A stretch of 64,000 nucleotides of DNA, taken from a virus. Positions 15,548 to 23,480 of this stretch are shown in pieces. A program made the translations under genes and the position numbers. The notes beneath the pieces are model-generated. The model made no database searches, was not told the origin of the DNA, and saw only the letters and a program-made list of their open reading frames with translations. Position 1 is the first letter of the stretch, and each line of letters opens with the position of its first letter. The stretch lies in the IMG/VR virus record IMGVR_UViG_3300027758_000008, positions 1-64,000 of that record; one strand, given 5' to 3'.

Positions 15548-15909
15548 TCTGCCTCCTGCATCATTAGGTAGCAAATCATGGCGGCGCGTAACTTATTGCC
15601 ACCATGAATATGCGTCATCCCTTCCCATCTTGAGCATTCAGATGCACCAAGCCCGACGTTAAAATCGTAAAGACAAACCTGCATTAGTGTTGGCCAAATT
15701 TCCTCAATAATAGACCAAGCGTCCTCTGGATGATTGCAATAATCAACACCGTGAGAAATAAGATTTCCATATTTGAACGTCTTATACTCAATGCTTACAG
15801 CACTATCACTAACCGCCGGGCAGCTGCCATCGCCAACAATCCACGTATACGGGCGCAACTCAGCAACCCGCTTATTAATCTCAAAATCTGACATTTGTTC
15901 GTAGTTCAT
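15544..15909 (-). CDS. NinX-like protein (DUF2591)
   Basis: This 121-residue protein has the NinX pattern: MSDFEINKRVAE at the N-terminus, DYCNHPEDAWSIIEE in the middle and GGNKLRAAMICYLMMQEA at the C-terminus. NinX proteins lie in the nin regions of lambdoid and other phages; their role is unknown. The reading frame overlaps both neighbours in the ATGA manner. It is absent from unit B, where a deletion or non-insertion spans the methyltransferase to 16187. Confidence 0.7.
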   Translation of the reverse strand: MNYEQMSDFEINKRVAELRPYTWIVGDGSCPAVSDSAVSIEYKTFKYGNLISHGVDYCNHPEDAWSIIEEIWPTLMQVCLYDFNVGLGASECSRWEGMTHIHGGNKLRAAMICYLMMQEAE

Positions 15910-16187
15910 ACCTCACCCCGCGCTTTTGCTAGCAGTTGCTCAACCTCGTCATGGCTAAAATCCTCCATGCCGTAAGGTTGCGTTAACTTTTCAAGCATCG
16001 CATACATATCCGGTGCCGCTGCTATTAGGTGGGCGTTACAGTGAGACTCTTCGCTTATGTTGCATCCTGTATGGTCTGGGTCAAATCCCCACACTGTCCC
16101 AACAGTACCCGACATTGAATTAATTTCAATTAAGCCTCCTTCGTCATTTACCGTCCACTCGCCTTTCGTAAATTTAGCCTCACTCAT
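15906..16187 (-). CDS. Conserved phage protein (FTKGEW / NAHLIAAAPDM family)
   Basis: This 93-residue protein starts MSEAKFTKGEWTV and contains CNAHLIAAAPDMYAMLEKL, a pattern very common in small early proteins of phages of enteric and related bacteria. The function is not established. ATG 16187 is preferred over an upstream start at 16202, which would extend further into the neighbour. It is absent from unit B. Confidence 0.6.
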   Translation of the reverse strand: MSEAKFTKGEWTVNDEGGLIEINSMSGTVGTVWGFDPDHTGCNISEESHCNAHLIAAAPDMYAMLEKLTQPYGMEDFSHDEVEQLLAKARGEV

Positions 16188-16372
16188 TTCCTCGCACTCC
16201 AACTCTTCTTAGCCTTATGTATCGCCGTAAATGCTTCGATATTATCGTTAACCACGCGATACGCGTATTGCGGGTGACAACCTACCGCATTGGATAGTGA
16301 CAGCACCGTGCGATGTTTACCCGTTTTAGCCTCTGCGATGATTGCAGGTGCTATTGTGCCGTATCGTTTCAT
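16184..16372 (-). CDS. Small HTH-like early protein (62 aa)
   Basis: This 62-residue basic protein contains TVLSLSNAVGCHPQYAYRVVNDNIEAF, which fits a helix-turn-helix. It starts in a TAATG overlap with 16372-16527. The unit B homologue (53628-53816) differs at one residue. DNA binding is inferred from the pattern only. Confidence 0.55.
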   Translation of the reverse strand: MKRYGTIAPAIIAEAKTGKHRTVLSLSNAVGCHPQYAYRVVNDNIEAFTAIHKAKKSWSARK

Positions 16373-16527
16373 TACTCTTCCTCACAGTCCAGTATCTCGG
16401 CGCCGTACCAATAACTGTCAACGTACTGTGCTTTCGCATGTGCCATTGCTTTGGCGTCATCCGCATTATCAGCCTCAACCCACAATTCATCTTCCATCAT
16501 CATTTGTGTTTTTACTAAATATTTCAT
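16372..16527 (-). CDS. Small acidic early protein (51 aa)
   Basis: This 51-residue protein reads MKYLVKTQMMMEDELWVEADNADDAKAMAHAKAQYVDSY and ends CEEE. It overlaps both neighbours by three or four bases. Unit B encodes a near-identical 52-residue version that starts at GTG (53813-53971). The pattern resembles small phage proteins of unknown function with an alternating beta-alpha layout. Confidence 0.55.
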   Translation of the reverse strand: MKYLVKTQMMMEDELWVEADNADDAKAMAHAKAQYVDSYWYGAEILDCEEE

Positions 16528-16688
16528 ACCCTACCCCCATTCTCTGCGTATTTGCGCATAAGTTCTGGATGATTGAAAATCTCAAATGCTACCTTGTGCG
16601 TTTTCAACCCAGTTACCTGCGCGATTTTAATGTAACTCCGTGCGCCGTCTTGTAGTGCGGCGCTCACTTTACGGTAGTGTTTGTTCAT
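16524..16688 (-). CDS. Small HTH-like early protein (54 aa)
   Basis: This 54-residue protein begins MNKHYRKVSAALQDGARSYIKIAQVTGLKTHKVAFEI. The IKIAQVTGLKTHKVAFEI part fits a recognition helix-turn-helix. It overlaps its neighbours in the ATGA manner and is kept in unit B (53968-54132). It could be a small regulator of the operon driven by the palindrome promoter at 17092-17127. Confidence 0.55.
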   Translation of the reverse strand: MNKHYRKVSAALQDGARSYIKIAQVTGLKTHKVAFEIFNHPELMRKYAENGGRV

Positions 16689-17065
16689 ATGAAGTCAGAC
16701 CAATCATAACCAACCGGCATTTCTTCCGACATGACGATATGGCTATAAATTTCATCCATGGCGACTTGGTTAAACTTACGCTCCACCATCCCTGATGTTG
16801 ACTCATCCGCGAACGACTTTTCTACCAACTGACGCGCAAATGTATCATCTTCAATCATCGAGCCGATGACAGTGTAATCAGACACAATATGCGTATTCCC
16901 GCAGTAACGCCAGGTCAGCGTTTTCTGGTCTGCAACGCGCTCTGCCAGCTTCTCGGCGATATACCATAGATTTTCATTGCTGATGCTGTCATAAGTCATT
17001 GGCGTTGATTCTGGCTTGTCTGGTAGCTGTCTGTCGTATGCGGTTTGGTGTTGCTCGAAATTCAT
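16685..17065 (-). CDS. First gene of the palindrome-driven early operon, unknown
   Basis: This protein of about 126 residues starts at ATG 17065 after GGAGG and ends EMPVGYDWSDFI. The unit B homologue (54129-54515) keeps TAYDRQLPD, the YDSISN-NLWYIAE-LAERVAD block and the C-terminus but has a different middle. The mixture of conserved ends and variable centre suggests recombination or fast change of the central part. It is directly downstream of a strong palindrome-type promoter. Confidence 0.6.
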   Translation of the reverse strand: MNFEQHQTAYDRQLPDKPESTPMTYDSISNENLWYIAEKLAERVADQKTLTWRYCGNTHIVSDYTVIGSMIEDDTFARQLVEKSFADESTSGMVERKFNQVAMDEIYSHIVMSEEMPVGYDWSDFI

Positions 17066-17091
17066 CTTCATTTCCTCCATTAGTTTCACCC

Positions 17092-17127
17092 ATTATAACG
17101 GGTTAATTTTGTTTTGTGGTTTGACCA
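17092..17127 (-). promoter_or_regulatory. Palindrome-type promoter P3 (early operon, minus strand)
   Basis: On the minus strand TGGTCAAACCA (17127 to 17117) lies 30 bases, start to start, before a perfect TATAAT (17097 to 17092). It sits between 17129-17329 and the gene starting at 17065, so it drives the minus-strand block down to the terminator at 14266. The same element stands at 54880-54915 in unit B. Confidence 0.75.
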
Positions 17128-17128
17128 G

Positions 17129-17329
17129 TTAGTCTAAGTCTGGAATAACTACAAATCGAACAATATAGCCGTCGCTGCGACTAAACCATTCACCTTCTAC
17201 AACTTCAAAATTTCCATTTGTGACGGTACTTCCTGTCAGTATAAAGTTATCACCGTGGGCATGATGAAAAATATCACCATGCTTTACATCGTCGTCAGGA
17301 CCTAAAACTCTAGCTTTAACTTCCGGCAT
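17129..17329 (-). CDS. Small early protein, unknown (66 aa)
   Basis: This 66-residue protein starts at ATG 17329 in a TGATG overlap with the preceding gene. It reads as a small beta protein (ARVLGPDDDVKHGDIFHHAHGDNFIL) ending FVVIPDLD. Its stop lies two bases from the operator of promoter P3. There is no counterpart at the matching place in unit B. Function is unknown. Confidence 0.5.
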   Translation of the reverse strand: MPEVKARVLGPDDDVKHGDIFHHAHGDNFILTGSTVTNGNFEVVEGEWFSRSDGYIVRFVVIPDLD

Positions 17330-17858
17330 CACTTCACCTCAAACTGTTCTAGATATTCATCTGGGTCAACAACAAACCGACCTTTCATCCATGCGTGATA
17401 AGCCTTAATTGCATCGACCTCAGCCTTGCTGATGGTTGGTTTGCGTTTTCTTAAATCCTCTTTCTTGACAACAAAAATATCGTTATCCTCATTGGCAACA
17501 CACACAATACCACCCCGACCTTCGTAAACAACTTTGACTAAATCTGAACTTCCGACAAGACCAAACACTTCTTCACCCTTCCTACGCTCCACCTCTGCTT
17601 CGAATTCTTCGCGGGTGCAGACTTGGTAAAAGTTGAAGCATGATTCCCAATCGGCAAGCCAACTCACCCACCCTCTGCCATAATCAAAACAGATTACGTC
17701 GCCACCCTCATCAGGCCAAACCCCATCAAAATAATCAACCGCATCACTAACCGTTTTGCGTGGCGACTCCAAACTAACCGCATACTCAGCCAGTACGCGA
17801 ATTGGTCTGTTGATTTAAAGCCCTTTGCTTTCTCGATTAACTCAGTTGGTCGTTTCAT
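17329..17858 (-). pseudogene. Frameshifted early gene (CTREEFEAEVERRKGE family)
   Basis: The unit B homologue (55105-55656) is one 183-residue frame starting MKRPTELIE and containing RKTVSDAV and CTREEFEAEVERRKGE. Here the start ATG 17858 (MKRPTELIEKAKGF) and the conserved body are in different frames; the body is open only from about 17800 with no ATG before it. Loss of one GGCT unit from a GGCTGGCT tandem near 17785 would explain this. Use of a TTG start at 17772 is possible, so a shortened protein may still be made. Confidence 0.55.
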
Positions 17859-18043
17859 TTCTCAAGCTCCTTTAAAAGTGCGTCTGCTTTTACAACCGCT
17901 GCGCTTTCAACCCCTTCATAGTCGCCGTTAGCTAGTAAACCCTGCATAGCCAATCCTGCAAAATACTCGCGCTTGGTTAGACCGTAATGCTGGCCATATC
18001 CACCATCGTCCATTACTGGAATCGCCGGTTCATCTGCTTTCAT
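17855..18043 (-). CDS. Small conserved phage protein (YGLTKREYFAGLAMQGLLA)
   Basis: This 62-residue protein contains YGQHYGLTKREYFAGLAMQGLLANGD, a pattern widespread in early regions of phages of gammaproteobacteria. It overlaps both neighbours in the ATGA manner. Function is unknown. There is no unit B counterpart in the window. Confidence 0.6.
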   Translation of the reverse strand: MKADEPAIPVMDDGGYGQHYGLTKREYFAGLAMQGLLANGDYEGVESAAVVKADALLKELEK

Positions 18044-18183
18044 TTCCCTTCCTCCATTTTCTCTAGCCGAACAGATAGAACCTGCTCGCCGTTTTTGTTT
18101 ACGTATGGCCCGTCTAGCTCAAACGACTTTATGCGTCGCTTGGCTAGGTTGGGGTGTTTTTTGATTAGTTGTGAGAGGGTCAT
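18040..18183 (-). CDS. Small early protein (47 aa), counterpart of a fused C-terminus in unit B
   Basis: This 47-residue protein begins MTLSQLIKKHPNLAKRRIKSFELDGPYVNKNGEQVLSVRLEKMEEGK. Its C-terminal GEQVL-VRLEK-EEGK matches the end of the unit B protein 55653-56009, where it is fused to a DNA-binding domain like that at 18567-18782. The unit A arrangement therefore has the two parts as separate genes, or a rearranged version. Confidence 0.5.
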   Translation of the reverse strand: MTLSQLIKKHPNLAKRRIKSFELDGPYVNKNGEQVLSVRLEKMEEGK

Positions 18184-18528
18184 TTAACACCCCATCGCTT
18201 TCATTGCTTTGTAAGTAATGACCGCCCTATCTCCATTGCTCCAATTCTTACCAACCTCATTGATGAAACAACTTTCAAGAAAATCCCAATCCTCCAGCAA
18301 TGCATCCCATTGCTTTGACTTTCCTTTTAGCTTGCCCATACCTGCTTTCAACTCTGGGATCTCATCAAGCAAAAGTAAGCACCGGTTAAAATCGGCAGGG
18401 TCGTGCGGGTGCGCGTAGCAGCATTCAATATTAATTATTGCGCAGGCCATAAATTTGCTACTCATCCCTACGCGACCATTCACAAGCCAATGTAAAACTT
18501 TTTCTCTAATTTTATTTGTTACTCTCAT
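18184..18528 (-). CDS. Conserved early phage protein (114 aa)
   Basis: This 114-residue protein begins MRVTNKIREKVLHWLVNGRVGMSSKFMACAI and contains HPHDPADFNRCLLLLDEIPELK. The pattern is familiar from early regions of proteobacterial phages but has no known function. It is followed directly by 18040-18183. It has no unit B counterpart in the window. Confidence 0.6.
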   Translation of the reverse strand: MRVTNKIREKVLHWLVNGRVGMSSKFMACAIINIECCYAHPHDPADFNRCLLLLDEIPELKAGMGKLKGKSKQWDALLEDWDFLESCFINEVGKNWSNGDRAVITYKAMKAMGC

Positions 18529-18566
18529 TTCATCTCTTCCTCCTCAGTTAATAATTAAATTATACG

Positions 18567-18782
18567 TCACCGTTTTGTGGTGTCGATGTCGTCTACCGCA
18601 CCAGCATGCAGTTCATCGACAGGTAACCGCCCTTTTGACTTAATCCATACTTGACCGTCTTTGTCGATACAGTCGCCGCGCTTAATCCAGTTGTGCAACT
18701 GCGTTTCCGTTCGACCTGTCGCCTTAGCTGCTGCGTATACGCTGCCGTAAGCTTGTTTGATGTGTTGTGATAGTGGTTTCAT
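18567..18782 (-). CDS. Small Cro-like DNA-binding protein (71 aa)
   Basis: This 71-residue protein contains PLSQHIKQAYGSVYAAAKATGRTETQLHNWIKRGDCIDKDGQVWIKSKGRL, a helix-turn-helix with a beta hairpin like that of small phage regulators. It overlaps the PAPS-reductase-like gene by four bases. A homologous domain is the central part of 55653-56009 in unit B. It is a candidate, among several, for the regulator of the palindrome promoters. Confidence 0.6.
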   Translation of the reverse strand: MKPLSQHIKQAYGSVYAAAKATGRTETQLHNWIKRGDCIDKDGQVWIKSKGRLPVDELHAGAVDDIDTTKR

Positions 18783-19780
18783 AATTCATACCCATTGCAA
18801 CTTTCAGAGCAGCCATCATAAGCAGGCTCCGCCCCTATCATCTTTCTTAAAGACCAAGCATCAAACATTTTTGAATCCCCGATTAACATATCAACTGTTC
18901 TATTTCCTCTGAAAAATCTTCTCTCACCTCCTGGGGCTTTCGTTGTTTTATACTCCTCTTCAAACCACTTGAAAGCCTCAAATCTATCTTCATTCTCTTT
19001 TGCTAATAGGAATAATTTTTTATCCGATTTCTTCCAGCATGTAGCGCAATTCCCTTCGTGCTCCTCAAGCTCCAAAGTAAAAGGCTGAGACTCCCAGAAA
19101 AAATTAACATCCTCTTTCGTCATGGGAAACCAGTCGCACATAGGGAAAACAAGGTTGTATTTATTTAATTTTTCGCTGTACTTATTCAACTTTTTTAGTT
19201 GATTCTCTGTAAGTATTTCAATCTTTGGATTGTCGAACAGATGCCTCATTCTTTCTACACCTGAGTTTCTAAAATGCATATCATCAACACCAACCAAAGA
19301 AAGAATTGACGCAACCTCATTGCTACATGCTCTTTTCTTCTCATCAACCCTGAAGCCAAGCGCTTGTTTTGCATTCGTTAAACCTGAACTCTTCCTATAG
19401 CTCTCTATGACATGTTCTTTTAGTCTGTCTGAGCATTGAGGGTAAGATCTGTTTGGGATTCCATTTTTTCTAACATGGGCATGAAATGGATGATTTGGGT
19501 CTTTGTACTGATTAATCCTGTAAGCATTTTCAAAGTTCGTAACTCTATGCGTATTCCCCTTTCCTTTTGGGTTAACTACAGCCTCAAGCCACACTACATT
19601 CAATCCAAAATGCTTATCGCACCTATCAATAAAACTAAGTGTCTCTTCGTTCTCCATTCCTGTGTTAGCAAAAACGCAAATTTGCTCATCATATTCCGAC
19701 CATTTTGGATCTGTTTTAATTATTATCGCTTGGGCCATGGATGATTTTCCGCTGCTGGTGTTCGTTATTATTACTGACAT
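18779..19780 (-). CDS. PAPS reductase-like / PP-loop ATPase family protein
   Basis: This 333-residue protein has a PP-loop-like start (NTSSGKSSMAQAI), then CVFANTGMENEETLSF and YPQCSDRLKEHVI, the order seen in phage phosphoadenosine phosphosulfate reductase-like proteins. A C-terminal CATCWKKSDK and a final Cys pair may bind metal. Phage members are thought to act in sulfur or nucleotide chemistry, possibly DNA or RNA modification, but the substrate is not known. It lies a few kilobases from the cytosine methyltransferase; both are missing from the unit B part seen. Confidence 0.65.
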   Translation of the reverse strand: MSVIITNTSSGKSSMAQAIIIKTDPKWSEYDEQICVFANTGMENEETLSFIDRCDKHFGLNVVWLEAVVNPKGKGNTHRVTNFENAYRINQYKDPNHPFHAHVRKNGIPNRSYPQCSDRLKEHVIESYRKSSGLTNAKQALGFRVDEKKRACSNEVASILSLVGVDDMHFRNSGVERMRHLFDNPKIEILTENQLKKLNKYSEKLNKYNLVFPMCDWFPMTKEDVNFFWESQPFTLELEEHEGNCATCWKKSDKKLFLLAKENEDRFEAFKWFEEEYKTTKAPGGERRFFRGNRTVDMLIGDSKMFDAWSLRKMIGAEPAYDGCSESCNGYEL

Positions 19781-19806
19781 ATCTTTTCCTACTCAGCGCT
19801 AGCGAC

Positions 19807-19977
19807 CTAAGCCGCACCACCAAAAATATCAACCATATTCTTCATTGCCTCTTTCATTGCGAACTTACTGCATGGCCATGGGGCCGTTGAGCCGTTGCAT
19901 GTTACAACCCAGTAAGCACCAGAATCTTTATATGCAGTAACCTTTACGCCGTTGATTTGTTTTGTGTAAGTTTTCAT
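19807..19977 (-). CDS. Small early protein (56 aa)
   Basis: This 56-residue protein starts at ATG 19977 (MKTYTKQINGVKVTAYKDSGAYWVV) after an AGAGGAGATAAG ribosome binding site. The leader TCATCAACTAGAGGAGATAA is shared with the unrelated gene 56232-56447 in unit B, so the regulatory leader is kept while the gene differs. The C-terminal helix (FAMKEAMKNMVDIFGG) is amphipathic. Function is unknown. Confidence 0.5.
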   Translation of the reverse strand: MKTYTKQINGVKVTAYKDSGAYWVVTCNGSTAPWPCSKFAMKEAMKNMVDIFGGAA

Positions 19978-20003
19978 TTTGCTTATCTCCTCTAGTTGAT
20001 GAT

Positions 20004-20189
20004 TCAAGTATGCCCTAATGAATTTCGTTTGCAAGTACTTTTCGTTATTATTTTATCTGGTCGTACCACTTCACACTCACACCCTGGAAACCGTTCCCGC
20101 AAACTCTGCTCGATGTCGTCGGCATCGGATAGCATGGCGAATTGGTATTTTTTGCCTTTGTAGGTCAGTTTTATTTGGTAGGGTTTCAT
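20004..20189 (-). CDS. Origin-proximal conserved small protein (61 aa)
   Basis: This 61-residue protein reads MKPYQIKLTYKGKKYQFAMLSDADDIEQSLRERFPGCECEVV and then diverges from its unit B homologue (56486-56656). It is the first gene beyond the iteron array in both units, although arrays and primases differ. It could be an accessory replication protein or simply the conserved edge of the exchanged block. Confidence 0.6.
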   Translation of the reverse strand: MKPYQIKLTYKGKKYQFAMLSDADDIEQSLRERFPGCECEVVRPDKIITKSTCKRNSLGHT

Positions 20190-20568
20190 TTTTAGCCTCG
20201 TGTAACAGTTTTATTTGTTTAATATCAATAGTTTACGTCATAAAAACGCCGATTGTAACAGTGTGTAACACCTTCTGTTACAGCTACAAGCCGCGCCACA
20301 TAAGGGATATGGCGTAATCCGTAACAATGTAACAATATATAGATAAAGAGTAACTTTTATTATATATGGCATAATATATAGAAATGGGCTATTTATTATA
20401 TATAGTGTCTATATTTTTGAAAAACTGTTACATCGTTACAAAATGACATAAATAATTGATTTATAAAGTAACAGCAAGCGTAACAAAGCGTAACAAAAAA
20501 CAAAAAGTGTTACGGTATATAAGAAAGCCCGCATATAAGCGGGCCCTTTAAGTGTTACATCGTAACGG
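20190..20568. other. Candidate replication origin A with GTAACA iterons
   Basis: This 379-base stretch between 20004-20189 and the primase gene has no ORF worth calling. It holds about fifteen copies, in both orientations, of a heptamer NGTAACN (for example 20201, 20254, 20264, 20276, 20320, 20328, 20426, 20434, 20467, 20479, 20489, 20508, 20553, 20561), plus an AT-rich core (about 20335-20420). Iterons next to a primase-helicase gene are typical of phage and plasmid origins such as P4. The last copy (20583) lies inside the primase gene. Confidence 0.65.
20521..20546 (-). terminator. Terminator after primase-helicase gene A
   Basis: The stem GCCCGC/GCGGGC with loop ATATAA is followed on the minus strand by TTTCTT. 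It lies within the iteron array, 23 bases beyond the primase stop, and would keep primase transcripts out of most of the origin. Confidence 0.7.
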
Positions 20569-23220
20569 TTACTCAGTAAAAGCGTAACAAGGTAGAACGG
20601 TAAATCTCGTCGGGCTTCCTGCAAATCTAACGACACCTTGGCCTTTTTTTGCGCCATCGATACGCTGCAGAATTCGAGACCAGTTACCTTGCCATGGCGT
20701 GTTATAAAGGCTGTGCTCAATCTCGTTGTGACTGTTACTTATAAGCACGGTGTCTCGCTCAACCTTAACGCCAAACCTTGGCAGTACATCCTTGGCCATA
20801 CCGCTAGTAATCGATGTCGTGTCACTACCAAGCGCAGTGTTAATTAACTCACCAATCGACCTTGTAATAGGACCATTAATTCCATCAATGCGAACTTGGC
20901 GCTGCATGATACGACTTAGGCAATTCTCCTCGTCACTTACCTGCTCAGCCTCTTGCGCCTCATCAAGGTTTAATTGGTCCACTATTGCTCGAGCCTCATC
21001 GATTGAGAATATCTCATCATCTATCAGGGCCCAATAACCAGCCAGAAGCGTTCCAACCTGGTCACCGATACGCTGCGAGCCCATTTTCATAGCTACTGCA
21101 GTGCTGAACGTTTTAGCGTTCTCGCGTATAACTGGAATCATGTGATAGGCTCGGGCCCTGATAGACTTGCAGAAGTCATCGCTTAGCGTGTCCATTACCT
21201 TTGCTTCAAATGCTCTAAACTTCTCTATAGATTCACTTGTCTTTTCTGGTTTATTCAATGATACAACCGTGAACCGAGACTCGTCGGCGGCTTGTTTTAA
21301 ACCCACGTTAATCGAGCCCATCAGAAACATTGACCGCATTCTAAAAGACATGCCGGCTCCATTAGCTGTGCCTTTCATTATCTCAGCGCCACCATCGAAG
21401 CTTGATTGTCTGGCCAGCTCAATAACAGACTGAATGCGCCCCATGGCTTGCTGGTTTTCGCTCTCCGCCTCATCAAACATTACTGGTCTTGCGTCGAATT
21501 GAACCTTTTGCCTTATACCTGCCTCAGTGGTGCCGCCCTGGCAGTAAATCATCATCCGGCCTACTAACTTGTCTATAATGTTTTCTTGCGCCCATGACTT
21601 ACCCGCCCCACGCTGCGCAGTAATCCACAGGTGCGGACGCCACGACAGCGCACCACAGATAGGTGCTAATGCTACCCAGCCCATGGTGAACATGGCGTGC
21701 TCAGGTCTAACCCAGTTAAGCCCTTCGAATATGCCTGCTAACTCTTTCCCGTCGTCACTACTAGCCGGCACCGCGTCGAAACCGTTTTCAAAAGCAGATT
21801 GCCGTGCGTAGATGTAACGCCCTCTGTACTCAGTTAGACCGGTGCGCTGGTTGTCTATCATGAGTCTGTCACCCAAATGCAACACGCTCCTTCCGTCGTC
21901 GTACCAAGCCCCGCGCCCTCTCTGGTTGCTAGGGTCGTACACGCCGGCTTGCTCGCACCACCGGTTTACGGCGTCATAGCATGCGTCCCAGTCTATGCCG
22001 TTCTTGGTGGGGAACATTGACTCCCACCACGTAAGCGGGCTCAACTGTAGCAGATGCTGTTTGCGTAGCGAGCCCAGCGACAGCCTGGTTACCTGTTCGG
22101 TACGCTTTGGCAGGAAGTAGCCATTACCGTCGTTAAACCCTAGCGTGATGAAGTCGAACGTCGCCTCTTCTGGCTCGGGCGCTGCGGTGGCCGGAGCTTT
22201 TTCACGCTCTTGCTTCGGCTTGGTCTCTGCTGGTGGGGTCTCTTGTCGTTGCTGCTTGAGCTCTATCCCCAACTCAGCGGCAGCGGCCTTGAACGCAGCT
22301 GATCGATCGTTTCCATGTTCGTAGTAGCAGAACAGGTCGTAGCTGTTGACGGGGTGCCCGCTTTCGCCGCTGTCTAATGGGTCGCTTGCGTGGTGAATCC
22401 AGCAGGTGTCGTTGTCTAGGATGTGGACGCCAGGTAGTCCTGTCCCGCTATGCGGGCTAAGGTAGCGCCTGCCCTTCTTAGTGTAACCGTATCGCTCTAG
22501 TTGCTGCAGTAACGGGTTAGCACGCTTGTACGCCTCGACCACCTCGTTAGCCTTGTCTCCTCCATTGGAAGCCTTAGTTTTAGCAGGTTTTGGCCTCTGC
22601 TCAGGTTGAGCCCAAGGGCACGCGTCACGTAGCTGAGGCTTGAACGAGTCCCATGCAGTCCAGATAGATATTAGCCACGCCGGCGGTGTTGGCCAATCTC
22701 CCTGTTTTGGTGGCTGCACTATCCATTTGTACGGCTCTTGGGTCTCAGGGTGAATGCTTGGCGGTAGTACGTCGAAACGCTGCTTGCCTTCGCTGCTGGC
22801 TCTTAGCTCGAACACGGTGTAGTGCTTTTTGGGGTTGTCCTCTAGTGGCCAATTCACTTTACAGTAATTAAGCGCCTGGTCGTCTGGCACACGAAACAAC
22901 AGACGCAAACCTTTGCTTGCGCCTTGTATGGTCGGGTATTTATTCAGTTCTTCAAGCGGTATCCCAAACTCGTCCAATATGACCTTGAACGACTCCATGC
23001 AATCTATATCTAGACTGCACATACGAGACTGTCCTAGTTCCAAACCTATGTTATGGTTTGGGTGGCTGGCAAAGTAGTCTGGCGCGTTTCCGTTCAGTGT
23101 GTTGTTGCCCCAGTCCTTTTCGATTGGGAGCTTGCTTCGCTCTTGTAGTGGTATTAGAGCGAATTTGTACTTGTTTGCGTAACGTTCAGCGTACCAACTT
23201 ATCGGTTTAGATGCTGCCAT
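20569..23220 (-). CDS. Primase-polymerase / helicase fusion protein (unit A)
   Basis: This 883-residue replication protein starts at ATG 23220 after GGGAGGT. Residues about 10-170 form an AEP-type prim-pol domain (KFALIPLQERSKLPIEKDWG, then the acidic CSLDIDC). A linker rich in Pro, Lys and Glu follows (about 310-350). The C-terminal half is a helicase-type ATPase with Walker A QRGAGKSWAQ and Walker B-like VMFDEAESEN. It probably opens the adjacent iteron array and primes synthesis, like P4 alpha. It shares no obvious similarity with the unit B primase beyond the general plan. Confidence 0.82.
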   Translation of the reverse strand: MAASKPISWYAERYANKYKFALIPLQERSKLPIEKDWGNNTLNGNAPDYFASHPNHNIGLELGQSRMCSLDIDCMESFKVILDEFGIPLEELNKYPTIQGASKGLRLLFRVPDDQALNYCKVNWPLEDNPKKHYTVFELRASSEGKQRFDVLPPSIHPETQEPYKWIVQPPKQGDWPTPPAWLISIWTAWDSFKPQLRDACPWAQPEQRPKPAKTKASNGGDKANEVVEAYKRANPLLQQLERYGYTKKGRRYLSPHSGTGLPGVHILDNDTCWIHHASDPLDSGESGHPVNSYDLFCYYEHGNDRSAAFKAAAAELGIELKQQRQETPPAETKPKQEREKAPATAAPEPEEATFDFITLGFNDGNGYFLPKRTEQVTRLSLGSLRKQHLLQLSPLTWWESMFPTKNGIDWDACYDAVNRWCEQAGVYDPSNQRGRGAWYDDGRSVLHLGDRLMIDNQRTGLTEYRGRYIYARQSAFENGFDAVPASSDDGKELAGIFEGLNWVRPEHAMFTMGWVALAPICGALSWRPHLWITAQRGAGKSWAQENIIDKLVGRMMIYCQGGTTEAGIRQKVQFDARPVMFDEAESENQQAMGRIQSVIELARQSSFDGGAEIMKGTANGAGMSFRMRSMFLMGSINVGLKQAADESRFTVVSLNKPEKTSESIEKFRAFEAKVMDTLSDDFCKSIRARAYHMIPVIRENAKTFSTAVAMKMGSQRIGDQVGTLLAGYWALIDDEIFSIDEARAIVDQLNLDEAQEAEQVSDEENCLSRIMQRQVRIDGINGPITRSIGELINTALGSDTTSITSGMAKDVLPRFGVKVERDTVLISNSHNEIEHSLYNTPWQGNWSRILQRIDGAKKGQGVVRFAGSPTRFTVLPCYAFTE

Positions 23221-23437
23221 CGAACAGACCTCCCTGCCATGAATCATCAGTCGTGTCTTGAAATTCGTGGATCTGGTATCCGGTTGGTATTTCGCTATGC
23301 TTGATGAATGGTCGATAGCCGTGCCGCTTGTGTTTTACTACATCGCCACACAACTTGCACTGAATGCAGTAATGCTGCGTGCCGTTTTCGAATGTTCGGC
23401 GGGCATATCTCATGCCGCCAATGTGGTTGCATTTCAT
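23207..23437 (-). CDS. Small zinc-binding protein (76 aa)
   Basis: This 76-residue protein has CNHIGG near the start and CIQCKLCG in the middle, giving four Cys/His ligands for a likely zinc ribbon. It overlaps the primase gene by 14 bases in another frame, so the two are coupled. Similar small proteins occur in phage replication operons; the function is unknown. Confidence 0.6.
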   Translation of the reverse strand: MKCNHIGGMRYARRTFENGTQHYCIQCKLCGDVVKHKRHGYRPFIKHSEIPTGYQIHEFQDTTDDSWQGGLFDGSI

Positions 23438-23480
23438 GGTTTACCTCGTAAGGTTGTGGGACGCATCCCGTTGTTAGCGC

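Noticed and set aside
20058-20068. TGGTCGTACCA, a perfect palindrome resembling the operator family (also 56525-56535)
   Set aside because: It lies inside the coding sequence of the origin-proximal small protein (codons for VVRP), has a different centre, and has no -10 box 30 bases away.
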